Source: Roseibium sediminicola (GTDB taxonomy: Bacteria > Pseudomonadota > Alphaproteobacteria > Rhizobiales > Stappiaceae). From it: DNA of 64,000 nt. The first letter of the stretch is position 1; each line of letters starts with the position of its first letter. The stretch is from assembly GCF_023156505.1 (NCBI RefSeq), contig NZ_JALNMJ010000007.1:124001-188000 (forward strand). The letters are read 5' to 3'. Of the stretch, positions 41,694 to 51,007 are shown one piece after another. Below the pieces are notes generated by a model, which made no database searches, had not been told where the DNA came from, and saw only the letters and a program-made list of their open reading frames with translations. Position numbers and translations under genes: made by a program.

Positions 41694-43661
41694 TCAATGG
41701 TCGCGCCGCTTGCTGATATAGTCGTCGGTGGTGCGCACGCGCGGGCGTTCGCCCATGGCAAACGGGTTGTTCTCCGAATGGTAGACCGCGTTGACCCGGC
41801 AATCGTCGCACATCTGGATCAGCTTGACCGCCTTGTTGTCCTGGAACATGGAGTGTTTGCCGGCAAGCTTTTCCGTCAGCCGCATCACCGTCGAGCGCAC
41901 GCCGAAGGGCTTGCCGCATTCGATGCACTGGAACGGTTCCTCTTCCTTCAGCACAATCGGCCGCAATGCGTCGTCGGCAAGGTTCAGGCGTGGATCGAGC
42001 GTGAGCGCCTTTTCCGGGCAGATCGTCGTGCAGATGCCGCATTGCAGGCAGGCATCCTCCTGGAAGCGCAGCTGCGGGCTGTCGGGATTTTCCTTCAGCG
42101 CCCCGGACGGGCACAGAGACACGCAGGACAGGCACAGGGTGCAGGCGTCCTGATCGAGCGTTACCGAACCATAAGGCGCGCCGGCCGGCAAGGGCAGGCT
42201 GGCACTGCTGTCCGGGCGGAGCGCCCTGGCGGCGAGCCGGGTGATCTGCCGCCTTGAGCCAAGCGGCAGGATCGGCTGGTCGACGAGGGCCGGGTGGACA
42301 TCGCCATAAAGCGCGGCTTCCAGCTGGTCCGGATCTGTCGGCTCGATCAGCTCTGTCCGGTCCTCGCCCGCAATGGCATTTGCCAGCGCGACCTGGAACG
42401 GCAGCCCTTCCACTTCGGTCTCGGGCGAGACCAGCAGTGTGACACTGGCGAAGCCGCAGCCGAGCGCACCCAGCGCCTCGGCGTGGCCGAACCCGGCAAG
42501 GCCTGTCATTTCCAACGGAATCACGTCGGCCGGCAGACCGCGGCCATACCGTGCACTCAACCGGATCAGGTCGGCGCCGTGACCGGGACCGTGTACGAGC
42601 AAGCGGGCAGGCGCATCGCTGAGCTTGCGCCAGGTGGCCGCCAGCGTCTGCATCCGGGCAAAGGTGTGGGCGACAGGCGGCGCGTCATAGGCAATCGCGC
42701 CGGACGGGCAGGCCGCCGAACAGCTGCCGCAGCCGGCGCAGATCATGGTGTCGACGGCGACATGGTCGCCGGCCGGCGTGATCGCGCCGGTCGGGCAAAG
42801 ATCGAGACAGCGGCTGCAGCCGGTCTTCTGGGCGCGTGAATGGGCGCAGAGCTGACTGTCCAGGCGGATATGGATTGGCTTTTCAAAAGTGCCGACCAGC
42901 TGCGAGGCTTCCAGCAGGACTTTGGTCAGAGCCTTGCCGTTGCCGGGATCGGCCCGCAGGTACCCTTCGCGTTTCTCCGGTGCGGGAAAAAGCGGCGGCT
43001 CGCGGCGCAGATCCAGCAGGATGCCGCACTCGGTCCGCCCACCCTCGCGCGGCGCGGTCCAGGTTGACGTGCCTCGTCCGCCGGGAACGCGTTCCTGCAG
43101 GGCGTCAAATGCGAGCTTGAACTGCCCGAGGCTGCCCGTCGCCGTGCGCAGCCGGCCCCGGACGATGTCGTAACGCCGGTCGTCCAGAAGTGGTGTTTCC
43201 GCCTCGGGGGTCAGCAGGACTGTGACGCTGAGGACATCGCAGAGCGCGGTGGCGGCTTCGAGCGCAGCCTCCGGATCACCAAGGATCAGGCAGGAACCTT
43301 CGGAAGTGATGTCGACGACCTTTTCACCCGGCACGGGCAGCAGCCCTTCGGCGATCAGGGCGGCCATCTTCGGCGTGACGGAGGCTGTGTCCGCCGTCCA
43401 GCCGGCCCGGTCGCGAAGGTCGACAAAGGCCGGGTCGGCGACGTCAAGATCGGCGGCAAGGTCCTCGAAGGCCCGCCGTTCCTGCTGGCAGGCAATGATC
43501 ACGTCTCCGGCCTGAAGCGCCGCCGCGGCGGCCTCCGCGTCCTTGCGGCAAAGTTCGCCATAAACCTTGGAGCACGGAAGTCCGCTTGATCTTTCAATGG
43601 CTTCCGCATCGATCGTCTGACTGCCCAGGCAGTCGCAAAGCAGCAGCTTTGTCTCCGTCAT
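41694..43661 (-). CDS. Polyferredoxin-like 4Fe-4S protein of the formate dehydrogenase locus
   Basis: 655 residues, no signal peptide. Two pairs of 4Fe-4S motifs occur: CSRCLDLC...CAGCGSCSAAC (about residues 285-325) and CTLCLSCVSLC...CLQCGICTTIC (about 525-565), then CIECGKPFG with CDDC near the C-terminus, which may bind zinc or a further cluster. The N-terminal third has LLLCDCLGS and CQQERRAFE segments typical of this family, often found beside formate dehydrogenase genes in alphaproteobacteria. Divergent from the DUF3305-fdh operon; probably cytoplasmic electron transfer. Confidence 0.82.
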   Translation of the reverse strand: MTETKLLLCDCLGSQTIDAEAIERSSGLPCSKVYGELCRKDAEAAAAALQAGDVIIACQQERRAFEDLAADLDVADPAFVDLRDRAGWTADTASVTPKMAALIAEGLLPVPGEKVVDITSEGSCLILGDPEAALEAATALCDVLSVTVLLTPEAETPLLDDRRYDIVRGRLRTATGSLGQFKLAFDALQERVPGGRGTSTWTAPREGGRTECGILLDLRREPPLFPAPEKREGYLRADPGNGKALTKVLLEASQLVGTFEKPIHIRLDSQLCAHSRAQKTGCSRCLDLCPTGAITPAGDHVAVDTMICAGCGSCSAACPSGAIAYDAPPVAHTFARMQTLAATWRKLSDAPARLLVHGPGHGADLIRLSARYGRGLPADVIPLEMTGLAGFGHAEALGALGCGFASVTLLVSPETEVEGLPFQVALANAIAGEDRTELIEPTDPDQLEAALYGDVHPALVDQPILPLGSRRQITRLAARALRPDSSASLPLPAGAPYGSVTLDQDACTLCLSCVSLCPSGALKENPDSPQLRFQEDACLQCGICTTICPEKALTLDPRLNLADDALRPIVLKEEEPFQCIECGKPFGVRSTVMRLTEKLAGKHSMFQDNKAVKLIQMCDDCRVNAVYHSENNPFAMGERPRVRTTDDYISKRRDH

Positions 43662-43791
43662 CGCGTGCGCGTCCTCTCCCCCAAACGGATTTTCCGCCGT
43701 CCTTGATGCCGGGCGTGTCGGTCGATCCGCTCCTCATAACAAGGGCTCTGATCGGCCCGCGTCAAGTTCGACTTCCGCCGGGCTTGAAATT

Positions 43792-43807
43792 TGTCGGACA
43801 TGCGACA
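43792..43807. promoter_or_regulatory. Palindrome in the divergent promoter of the formate dehydrogenase operon
   Basis: TGTCGGACATGCGACA: TGTCG and CGACA arms around six bases, 58 bp before the DUF3305 start and between the divergent polyferredoxin and fdh operons. Possible operator; the regulator is unknown. Confidence 0.35.
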
Positions 43808-43864
43808 GCATTTACGCAATACTGAAACAAACCGGTTCAACCGGCTGGGGGAGGACGGCCCAAC

Positions 43865-44434
43865 GTGAATACGGAACGGACACGGACCATGCCCGTGGGA
43901 GTGGTTGTCAGGCGTTTGCCTGGTGTGACGCGCTGGCAGAAATGGAGCTGGCGCGCGGTCGCGCTGATGCCCGGCGCCGGGCCGGCGGATTGGGCGGTCC
44001 TGAGACAGGAAGGCGAGGCGGTCGAATATCACGCCGCCACGCTCAGCCTGGAACTGCACCGCACGGAAACGGAGGCCTATCTGATCGCGCTCTCCGACAA
44101 GGTGCCCTCGGTCTATGTCATCATGCGCCCGGCGCCGGAGCGGGAGGACAGCGTGCCGCTGGAGCTCCTGTTGCTGACGGCGTCCGCCCATGAAGGGCTG
44201 GATTATGCGGATTCCAGCGAAGTCATAGTCGAAAAGGTTCCGATGCCGCCCGGGCTGATTGCCTGGATCCGGGACTTTGTCGACATGCATCACCAGGAGG
44301 AGATCTTCTACAAGCGCCAGCGCGACCGGACACGTGTCGATCTGGAAGAAGACGGTATCGGCGATCCGCGCATCCGGCAGCTGGCCGATGTCTACCGGGC
44401 ACCCGGGCGGACCAAGAAGGACACGCTGCAATGA
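43865..44434 (+). CDS. DUF3305 protein
   Basis: 189 residues matching DUF3305: N-terminal VGVVVRRLPGVTRWQKWSWR, VYVIMRPAP and SSEVIVEKVPMPPGLIAWIRDF, ending in a basic tail. Cytoplasmic. It regularly precedes DUF3306 and formate dehydrogenase genes; function unknown. GTG at 43865 is used, an ATG at 43889 being the alternative. It overlaps the DUF3306 gene by 4 bp. Confidence 0.85.
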   Translation: MNTERTRTMPVGVVVRRLPGVTRWQKWSWRAVALMPGAGPADWAVLRQEGEAVEYHAATLSLELHRTETEAYLIALSDKVPSVYVIMRPAPEREDSVPLELLLLTASAHEGLDYADSSEVIVEKVPMPPGLIAWIRDFVDMHHQEEIFYKRQRDRTRVDLEEDGIGDPRIRQLADVYRAPGRTKKDTLQ

Positions 44435-45108
44435 GCCCGGAAGATCCTCCCCAAAAAGGGTTCTGGAGCCGCCGCAAGGAAGCGGTGCGCCAGGCAGAGG
44501 AGGCCGAGAAGGCGCAGGAACAGGCGGCGCTTGATGCCCGGCAGCGCGCGGAGCTGGAGGAAAAGAGCGACGAGGAAATCCTGGAGGAGCTGGGCCTGCC
44601 GGATCCGGACACGCTGCAAAAGGACGATGATTTTTCCGCCTTTCTTGGCAGGACGGTGCCGGAACGGCTGCGGCGGCGTGCCTTGCGACGGTTGTGGGTC
44701 AGCAATCCGGTGCTTGCCAATCTCGACGGGCTCAACGACTACGAAGAGGATTTTACCGACGCGGCGTCCGCCATGGATGTTGTCAGGACCGCCTACAAGG
44801 TGGGGCGGGGCTTCCTGATGGAGGAGCCGGAGGAAAAGGCGCAGGATACCGCGCAACAGGTTCCGGTTGAAGAGACCGACGAGATGCTTTCCGGGCAAAG
44901 TGAAACTGCTGCACTGCAGCAGCAAAATCATGCTGCGTCGCAACGCACTTATGACCAAAATGGAAAAACATCTATTCATTTGACGCAAAGTGACGAGGCG
45001 GTGCACAGTAGTGATATAGGAACTATTGACTCTGACGAAACTGCGCTAGTTGAACCATTAGGAGAGCGCCTCCCAAGAAGGCGCCGAATGCGTTTCGACT
45101 ACGAATAA
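44431..45108 (+). CDS. DUF3306 protein with AT-rich tail
   Basis: 225 residues. The DUF3306 core spans GFWSRRKEAVRQAEEAEKA, the LPDPDTLQKDDDFSAFL segment, RALRRLWVSNPVLANLDGL and DYEEDFTDA. The last 70 residues are Gln/Ser/Asp-rich and low in complexity, and the DNA from about 44890 to 45110 is clearly richer in A/T than the rest, suggesting a recently acquired or weakly constrained tail. Ends in a basic RRRRMRFDYE. Partner of DUF3305. Confidence 0.83.
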   Translation: MSPEDPPQKGFWSRRKEAVRQAEEAEKAQEQAALDARQRAELEEKSDEEILEELGLPDPDTLQKDDDFSAFLGRTVPERLRRRALRRLWVSNPVLANLDGLNDYEEDFTDAASAMDVVRTAYKVGRGFLMEEPEEKAQDTAQQVPVEETDEMLSGQSETAALQQQNHAASQRTYDQNGKTSIHLTQSDEAVHSSDIGTIDSDETALVEPLGERLPRRRRMRFDYE

Positions 45109-45171
45109 TGCTAAAGTCTAAGACGCCGTTTGCGCCAGCTGGAACTGTAAGCGTGGGAGGAGCGGTCTCGA

Positions 45172-45780
45172 ATGTCCGCAGTGGCGAGGGAATACATCAT
45201 TGATCCCGAGGACCAGGCACGGTCCGAACTCTATGATTTTCTGGGCGTTGTGCTGGCAAGGCCGGCTGACGCGCAGCTGCTTGGCCAGATTGCCGAGCTG
45301 AAAGGCGACGAAACGGACCTTGGCAAGGCGCTCAGCCTGCTTGCAAGGATTGCCGCCGTGACCAGCCCCGAAACCGCGGAACGGGAATTCAACGCGCTCT
45401 TCATCGGTCTTGGCCGCGGCGAACTGCTGCCTTTCGCGAGTTACTACCTGACCGGGTTTCTGAACGAGAAGCCGCTTGCGAAGCTGCGCCAGGATATGGC
45501 GGAGCGCGGCATCGGCCGGGCAGAGGACAAACACGAGCCGGAAGACAATATCGCTTCGCTCATGGAGATGATGGCGGGTCAGATCCTCGGCCGCTTCGGC
45601 AAGGTGACCTCCATTGCCGGGCAGAAGACTTTCTTCAACGCCCATATCGAACCCTGGGCGATCCACTTCTTCACCGATCTGGAGGCGAGTGACACTTCGG
45701 TGTTCTACGGCGCCGTCGGGTCGCTGGGACGTCAGTTCATGGAGATCGAGGCACAAGGCTTCGACATGCTGCCGAGCTGA
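45172..45780 (+). CDS. TorD/DmsD-family chaperone for formate dehydrogenase
   Basis: 202 residues, all-helical, with the family pattern FLGVVLARPADAQLLGQI, EREFNALFIGLGRGELLPFASYYLTGF (the E-x3-L-F-x-G...P-x-x-S-x-Y motif) and EPEDNIASLMEMMAG. Such proteins bind the Tat signal and prepare the apoenzyme for molybdopterin cofactor insertion; the FdhA signal peptide just downstream is the obvious client. GGAGG precedes the start. Confidence 0.9.
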   Translation: MSAVAREYIIDPEDQARSELYDFLGVVLARPADAQLLGQIAELKGDETDLGKALSLLARIAAVTSPETAEREFNALFIGLGRGELLPFASYYLTGFLNEKPLAKLRQDMAERGIGRAEDKHEPEDNIASLMEMMAGQILGRFGKVTSIAGQKTFFNAHIEPWAIHFFTDLEASDTSVFYGAVGSLGRQFMEIEAQGFDMLPS

Positions 45781-45832
45781 CAGGACGTTTGCAATTTGGG
45801 CGAAAGCCCGCTTGGAGAGGAGAATTGCGACG

Positions 45833-46033
45833 ATGAAAAAAACCGAAACGGCACCGCCCAAAGACGGGACTGGCCGCCGGGACTTCCTGAAGCTGGCGGC
45901 GATTTCCGCCCCCGTCGCCGTGACCGCGGTCACGGCCGGCACCACCGCTGAAGCGGCTGCACCCGATCCGTCGTCGGACAGGATGCAGGACACGGTGCAC
46001 ACCCGCGCCTATTACGACAGCGCCCGGTTCTGA
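45833..46033 (+). CDS. Small Tat-signal protein (FdhX-like)
   Basis: 66 residues: GRRDFLKLAAISAPVAVTAV is a twin-arginine signal, then a short mature segment of about 27 residues ending DTVHTRAYYDSARF. It begins 53 bp after the chaperone gene behind GGAGAGGAG. Similar short Tat peptides sit between torD-like and fdhA genes in many formate dehydrogenase loci. Function unknown; it may be a small subunit of the exported complex. Confidence 0.82.
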   Translation: MKKTETAPPKDGTGRRDFLKLAAISAPVAVTAVTAGTTAEAAAPDPSSDRMQDTVHTRAYYDSARF

Positions 46034-46134
46034 TCGGACCCTGTGATCTCCCGGCCAAGGTAGCGAAACGCCCGAACGCCGGTTCACACATAACCCAGCC
46101 GCATCTTTTCCCGATGCAAGCAAGGTAGGGCAAC

Positions 46135-49038
46135 ATGCTTAGGAAAAAGACCAATGGGGTAGCGAAACGCCCCCAGGGTGCAAGTATCCTGAAAGACGCT
46201 GCACATAAATCGGTCGACCGCCGGACATTCCTCAAAGGGTCCGGTCTGGCCGCGGGCGGTCTCGCCGCCATCACCGCCACGGGCGGTTCCGTCACCAGGG
46301 CCCAGGCGCAAACGCCGGGCGAAAAAGTTGACCTCGTCAAATCCGTCTGCACCCACTGCTCGGTGGGCTGCACCGTGATCGCCGAAGTCTCCAACGGGGT
46401 CTGGGTCGGCCAGGAGCCGGGTTGGGACAGCCCGTTCAACCTCGGCGCCCACTGCGCCAAGGGCGCCTCCGTCCGCGAACACGCCCATGGCGAACGCCGC
46501 CTGAAATATCCGATGAAAAAGGAAGGCGGCGAGTGGAAGCGGATCAGCTGGGACGAGGCGATCAACGAGATCGGCGACAAGATGCTGCAGATCCGCGATG
46601 AAAGCGGACCGGACAGCGTGTACTGGCTGGGCTCGGCCAAGCACAACAACGAGCAGGCCTATCTCTATCGCAAGTTCGCCGCCTACTGGGGCACGAACAA
46701 TGTCGATCACCAGGCCCGTATCTGCCATTCGACAACGGTTGCCGGCGTAGCCAACACATGGGGCTACGGCGCCATGACCAACAGCTACAACGACATCCAC
46801 AATTCCAAGGCGATTTTCATCATCGGCGGCAATCCGGCTGAAGCTCATCCGGTCTCGCTGCTGCATGTGCTGCGCGCCAAGGAACAGAACAACGCACCGC
46901 TGATCGTCTGCGATCCGCGCTTTACCCGCACCGCGGCGCATGCGGACGAATATGTCCGTTTCCGCCCGGGTTCGGACGTTGCACTGATCTGGGGCATTCT
47001 CTGGCACATCTTCGACAACGGCTGGGAGGACAAGGAGTTCATCCGCACCCGTGTCTGGGGCATGGACCAGATCCGCGAGGAAGTCGCCCGGTGGACACCG
47101 GAAGAGGTGGAACGGGTCACAGGCACGCCGCCGAGCCAGATGAAGCGCGTGGCGCGGACGCTGGCCAACAACCGGCCGGGCACCGTGATCTGGTGCATGG
47201 GCGGCACCCAGCACACCAACGGCAACAACAACACCCGTGCCTACTGTATCCTGCAGCTGGCCCTCGGAAACATGGGGACCGCCGGTGGCGGCACCAACAT
47301 CTTCCGTGGCCACGACAACGTGCAGGGCGCGACCGATCTCGGTGTGCTTGCCGACACGCTGCCGGGCTATTACGGCCTGACCGCCGGTTCCTGGGCGCAC
47401 TGGGCCCGGGTCTGGGAAGAGGATCTTGACTGGCTGAAAGGCAGGTTCGCGACCATTCAGGGCGCGGACGGCAAGGACAAGCCGATGATGAACCTCAAGG
47501 GCATCCCGGTCAGCCGCTGGATTGACGGTGTCCTGGAAGCCAAGGAAAACCTGGAACAGCCGGACAACACGCGGGCCATGGTGCTTTGGGGTCATGCCCC
47601 GAACTCGCAGACCCGTCTGCCGGAAATGAAACAGGCGATGGAAAAACTCGACCTTCTGGTCGTGGTCGATCCCTATCCGACGGTCTCCGCGATCCTGCAT
47701 GACCGCACAGACGGCTGCTACCTGCTGCCGGCCGCGACCCAGTTCGAGACCCGGGGGTCGGTGACGGCGTCCAACCGGTCGCTCCAGTGGCGCGACCAGG
47801 TGGTCGATCCGCTGTTCGAATCCCTCCCCGACCACACAATCATGGCCAAGTTCGCCAAGAAGTTCGGTTTCGAAGATCGCATCTTCCGCAACATCGCCAT
47901 GGACGGGGAAGAGCCGAACATCGAGGACATCACCCGCGAGTTCAACCGCGGCATGTGGACGATCGGCTATACCGGCCAGTCGCCGGAGCGACTCAAGTCG
48001 CACATGGCGAACCAGCACACGTTCGACCGGACGACTCTCAAGGCGGTCGGGGGACCCAACGACGGCGAGTTCTACGGCATGCCGTGGCCGTGCTGGGGAA
48101 CGGCCGAGATGGGACATCCCGGCACCGCCAACCTCTACGACATGTCACTACCGGTGGCCGAAGGCGGCCTCTGCTTCCGCGCCCGCTTCGGCGTGGAACG
48201 GGACGGCCAGAACCTTCTGGCGGAAGGTGTCTCCAACCCCGGCGCCGAAATCCAGGATGGCTATCCCGAGTTCACCATGCAGATGCTGATGGATCTGGGC
48301 TGGGACGGCGACCTGACCGCGGAAGAAAGGCAGTCGATCGAGGCCGTTGCCGGATCGGCGGACAAGGTGCCGACCGTCAACTGGAAGACCGACCTGTCGG
48401 GCGGCATCCAGCGCGTGGCGATTGCCCATGGCTGCGCCCCGTTCGGCAACGCCAAGGCCCGAGCCGTGGTCTGGACCTTCCCGGATCCGGTGCCGCTCCA
48501 CCGCGAGCCGCTCTACACCAACCGGCGGGATCTCGTGGCGGATTATCCGACCTATGCGGACAAGTCGTTCTGGCGCGTTCCGACGCTCTACGAGTCGATC
48601 CAGAAGAACGACTTCTCCAAGGACTTCCCGATCATCCTCACCTCCGGCCGTCTGGTCGAATACGAGGGCGGCGGGGACGAAACCCGGTCGAACCCCTGGC
48701 TGGCCGAACTCCAGCAGAACATGTTCGTCGAAATCAATCCTCGGGATGCCAACAATCTCGGGGTGCGGGACGGCGCTCAGGTCTGGGTGGAAGGTCCGGA
48801 GGGCGGCAAGGTCAAGGTCATGGCGATGGTGACCGAACGGGTCGGCGAGGGCGTTGCCTTCATGCCGTTCCACTTCGGCGGCCATTACCAGGGCGAGGAC
48901 CAGCGGTCCAAATACCCGAAAGGGGCCGACCCCTATGTGCTCGGGGAGAGCTCAAACACAGCGCAGACTTATGGCTATGACTCCGTCACGCAGATGCAGG
49001 AGACGAAAGCCACACTCTGCAAGATCTCGGCAGCGTAG
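46135..49038 (+). CDS. fdhA: Formate dehydrogenase catalytic subunit, Tat-exported
   Basis: 967 residues of the molybdopterin oxidoreductase family. Twin-arginine signal DRRTFLKGSGLAAGG, then the 4Fe-4S motif CTHCSVGCTV...CAKG. The metal ligand is Cys, not selenocysteine, in HQARICHSTTVAGV (RICHS is typical for Cys-type formate dehydrogenases), followed by the conserved His. C-terminal MopB domain from about residue 830. It oxidises formate to CO2 in the periplasm and passes electrons through FdhB and FdhC to quinone. The tungstate transporter nearby suggests W rather than Mo. Confidence 0.93.
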   Translation: MLRKKTNGVAKRPQGASILKDAAHKSVDRRTFLKGSGLAAGGLAAITATGGSVTRAQAQTPGEKVDLVKSVCTHCSVGCTVIAEVSNGVWVGQEPGWDSPFNLGAHCAKGASVREHAHGERRLKYPMKKEGGEWKRISWDEAINEIGDKMLQIRDESGPDSVYWLGSAKHNNEQAYLYRKFAAYWGTNNVDHQARICHSTTVAGVANTWGYGAMTNSYNDIHNSKAIFIIGGNPAEAHPVSLLHVLRAKEQNNAPLIVCDPRFTRTAAHADEYVRFRPGSDVALIWGILWHIFDNGWEDKEFIRTRVWGMDQIREEVARWTPEEVERVTGTPPSQMKRVARTLANNRPGTVIWCMGGTQHTNGNNNTRAYCILQLALGNMGTAGGGTNIFRGHDNVQGATDLGVLADTLPGYYGLTAGSWAHWARVWEEDLDWLKGRFATIQGADGKDKPMMNLKGIPVSRWIDGVLEAKENLEQPDNTRAMVLWGHAPNSQTRLPEMKQAMEKLDLLVVVDPYPTVSAILHDRTDGCYLLPAATQFETRGSVTASNRSLQWRDQVVDPLFESLPDHTIMAKFAKKFGFEDRIFRNIAMDGEEPNIEDITREFNRGMWTIGYTGQSPERLKSHMANQHTFDRTTLKAVGGPNDGEFYGMPWPCWGTAEMGHPGTANLYDMSLPVAEGGLCFRARFGVERDGQNLLAEGVSNPGAEIQDGYPEFTMQMLMDLGWDGDLTAEERQSIEAVAGSADKVPTVNWKTDLSGGIQRVAIAHGCAPFGNAKARAVVWTFPDPVPLHREPLYTNRRDLVADYPTYADKSFWRVPTLYESIQKNDFSKDFPIILTSGRLVEYEGGGDETRSNPWLAELQQNMFVEINPRDANNLGVRDGAQVWVEGPEGGKVKVMAMVTERVGEGVAFMPFHFGGHYQGEDQRSKYPKGADPYVLGESSNTAQTYGYDSVTQMQETKATLCKISAA

Positions 49039-49050
49039 GGAGGACGCGAA

Positions 49051-49656
49051 ATGGCACTTGGACAAGCGAGGGCTAAGTTCCTTTGTGACGCTGAGCGTTG
49101 CATCGAGTGCAATGCCTGTGTCACGGCTTGCAAAAACGAGAATGAGGTGCCCTGGGGCATCAACCGCCGCCGGGTGGTGACCATCAATGATGGCAAACCC
49201 GGCGAACGGTCGATCTCGGTCGCCTGCATGCATTGCTCGGACGCCCCCTGTATGGCGGTGTGCCCGGTCGATTGTTTCTACCAGTCCGAAGAAGGCGTGG
49301 TGCTTCATTCGAAGGACCTTTGCATTGGCTGCGGCTACTGCTTCTACGCCTGTCCGTTCGGCGCACCGCAATTCCCGCAGGCGGGTAACTTCGGATCGCG
49401 CGGCAAGATGGACAAATGCACCTTCTGTGCAGGCGGACCGGAAGAGAACAACTCGACCGCGGAATTTGCCAAATACGGCCGCAACCGTATTGCCGAAGGC
49501 AAACTGCCGCTCTGCGCGGAAATGTGTTCCACAAAGGCCCTGCTGGCGGGCGATGGCGACGTCGTGTCGGCCATCTACCGCGAGCGCGTGGTCGCCCGCG
49601 GCTTCGGCTCGGGCGCCTGGGGCTGGGGCACCGCTTACGGCCAGAAAGGCGGTTGA
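49051..49656 (+). CDS. fdhB: Formate dehydrogenase iron-sulfur subunit
   Basis: 201 residues with the four-cluster ferredoxin pattern of FdhB/HybA-type subunits: CIECNACVTAC, CMHCSDAPCMAVCP, CIGCGYCFYACP, and CTFC...CAEMC. No transmembrane helix is present, unlike FdnH, so it depends on the signal of FdhA and on FdhC for membrane attachment. 12 bp after fdhA with GGAGGA. Confidence 0.93.
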   Translation: MALGQARAKFLCDAERCIECNACVTACKNENEVPWGINRRRVVTINDGKPGERSISVACMHCSDAPCMAVCPVDCFYQSEEGVVLHSKDLCIGCGYCFYACPFGAPQFPQAGNFGSRGKMDKCTFCAGGPEENNSTAEFAKYGRNRIAEGKLPLCAEMCSTKALLAGDGDVVSAIYRERVVARGFGSGAWGWGTAYGQKGG

Positions 49657-49789
49657 CGCTCGTCTTCTGTGATCGGCGGACGAGAGGAGGCCGGTCGAGG
49701 AGCAGGTCAACCTGAATATGTGCGTAGGCGGGGCGGCAGCAATGCCGCCCCGTGCGTCTCCGGTGACACAACAACATGAGGTTCCGGCC

Positions 49790-50995
49790 ATGAAACGGGT
49801 GGCATTGGCTTTGGTGGTTCTGCTGGCATTCCTGACCCAGTCTCTGGCACAGGACCAGACGCCTGATAGATCCGCGACCGGCGGCGCCCAGACGCTGGAA
49901 GACATCATGAAGCGTCAGCGCGGCGAGGCGGTCGATTACGATTTCCGCCGGAACGCAACCGGTGATCCGGACTCGGCAGCGGCGATTTCATCCCAGCTCG
50001 GCACCCTTGGCGGTGTCTCCGATCCGGAACTCTGGAGGGCGTTGAGATACGGTTCCGCCGACATAACCGTCTCGTCCGGCGGAGAAGAAGCTACCGTGCT
50101 GATGCAGGATGGCGGTATGCGCTGGCTCGCCTGGCGCAAGGGTCCGCTCGCCACCTATGGCGCCTGGTTGCTCGGCGCCACGATCCTGTTGCTGGCCCTG
50201 TTTTACCTGCTGCGCGGGCGTATCCGCATCGACGGGGAAAAGACCGGCCGTACCATCACCCGTTTCAAGGCGATCGAACGCTTTGGTCACTGGTTGCTGG
50301 CCGGATCCTTCGTGCTGCTCGCACTGACAGGGCTGCTGACATTGTTCGGTCGGCTGGCAATTATTCCGCTGATCGGCAAGGACGCCTTCGCGCCGCTGGC
50401 GCTCGCCTCCAAGTGGATTCACAACAACGTCGCCTGGGCGTTCATGCTCGGTCTCGTCATGGTGTTTGTCATGTGGGTGGCGCACAACATCCCCAACAAG
50501 ACCGATCTGAAATGGATCGCCGTTGGCGGTGGTCTTCTCAAGAAGGGCGTGCATCCGCCGGCGAAGAAGTTCAACTTCGGCCAGAAGATGATCTTCTGGG
50601 GTGTGATCGTGCTTGGGGTCTCCGTGTCGGCTTCCGGCCTGTCGCTGCTGTTCCCGTTCGAGATGCCGATGTTCGCGGCGACGTTCGAGAAACTGAACGC
50701 GCTCGGCATCCCGCAGCTTATCGGCCTTGGTACGCTGCCGACCGCGCTGGCGCCCCATGAGGAGATGCAATACGCCCAGCTGTGGCATGCCATTGTCGCC
50801 TTCGTGATGATGGCGATGATCCTGGCGCATATCTATATCGGCTCGATCGGCATGGAAGGCGCCTATGACGCCATGGGCTCCGGCGAGGTCGAACTGCAAT
50901 GGGCCCGCGAACACCATGGCCTCTGGGTCAAGGAGGTCGAGGAAGCCGAGCGGCAGGCCGGGACAGATGCCAAAAATGCCTTGCCGGCGGAATAG
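49790..50995 (+). CDS. fdhC: Formate dehydrogenase cytochrome b556 subunit
   Basis: 401 residues. A signal peptide (VALALVVLLAFLTQSLAQ) and a periplasmic N-terminal domain of about 110 residues precede four or five membrane segments with His residues suited to two b-type haems (IERFGHWLLAGSFVLLAL, KWIHNNVAWAFML, YAQLWHAIVAFVMMAMILAHIY). It is longer than FdnI because of that N-terminal domain. It transfers electrons to quinone. ATG 49790 starts the signal peptide; a longer frame from 49718 is not needed. Confidence 0.9.
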   Translation: MKRVALALVVLLAFLTQSLAQDQTPDRSATGGAQTLEDIMKRQRGEAVDYDFRRNATGDPDSAAAISSQLGTLGGVSDPELWRALRYGSADITVSSGGEEATVLMQDGGMRWLAWRKGPLATYGAWLLGATILLLALFYLLRGRIRIDGEKTGRTITRFKAIERFGHWLLAGSFVLLALTGLLTLFGRLAIIPLIGKDAFAPLALASKWIHNNVAWAFMLGLVMVFVMWVAHNIPNKTDLKWIAVGGGLLKKGVHPPAKKFNFGQKMIFWGVIVLGVSVSASGLSLLFPFEMPMFAATFEKLNALGIPQLIGLGTLPTALAPHEEMQYAQLWHAIVAFVMMAMILAHIYIGSIGMEGAYDAMGSGEVELQWAREHHGLWVKEVEEAERQAGTDAKNALPAE

Positions 50996-51007
50996 GCCAG
51001 TCTCGGG

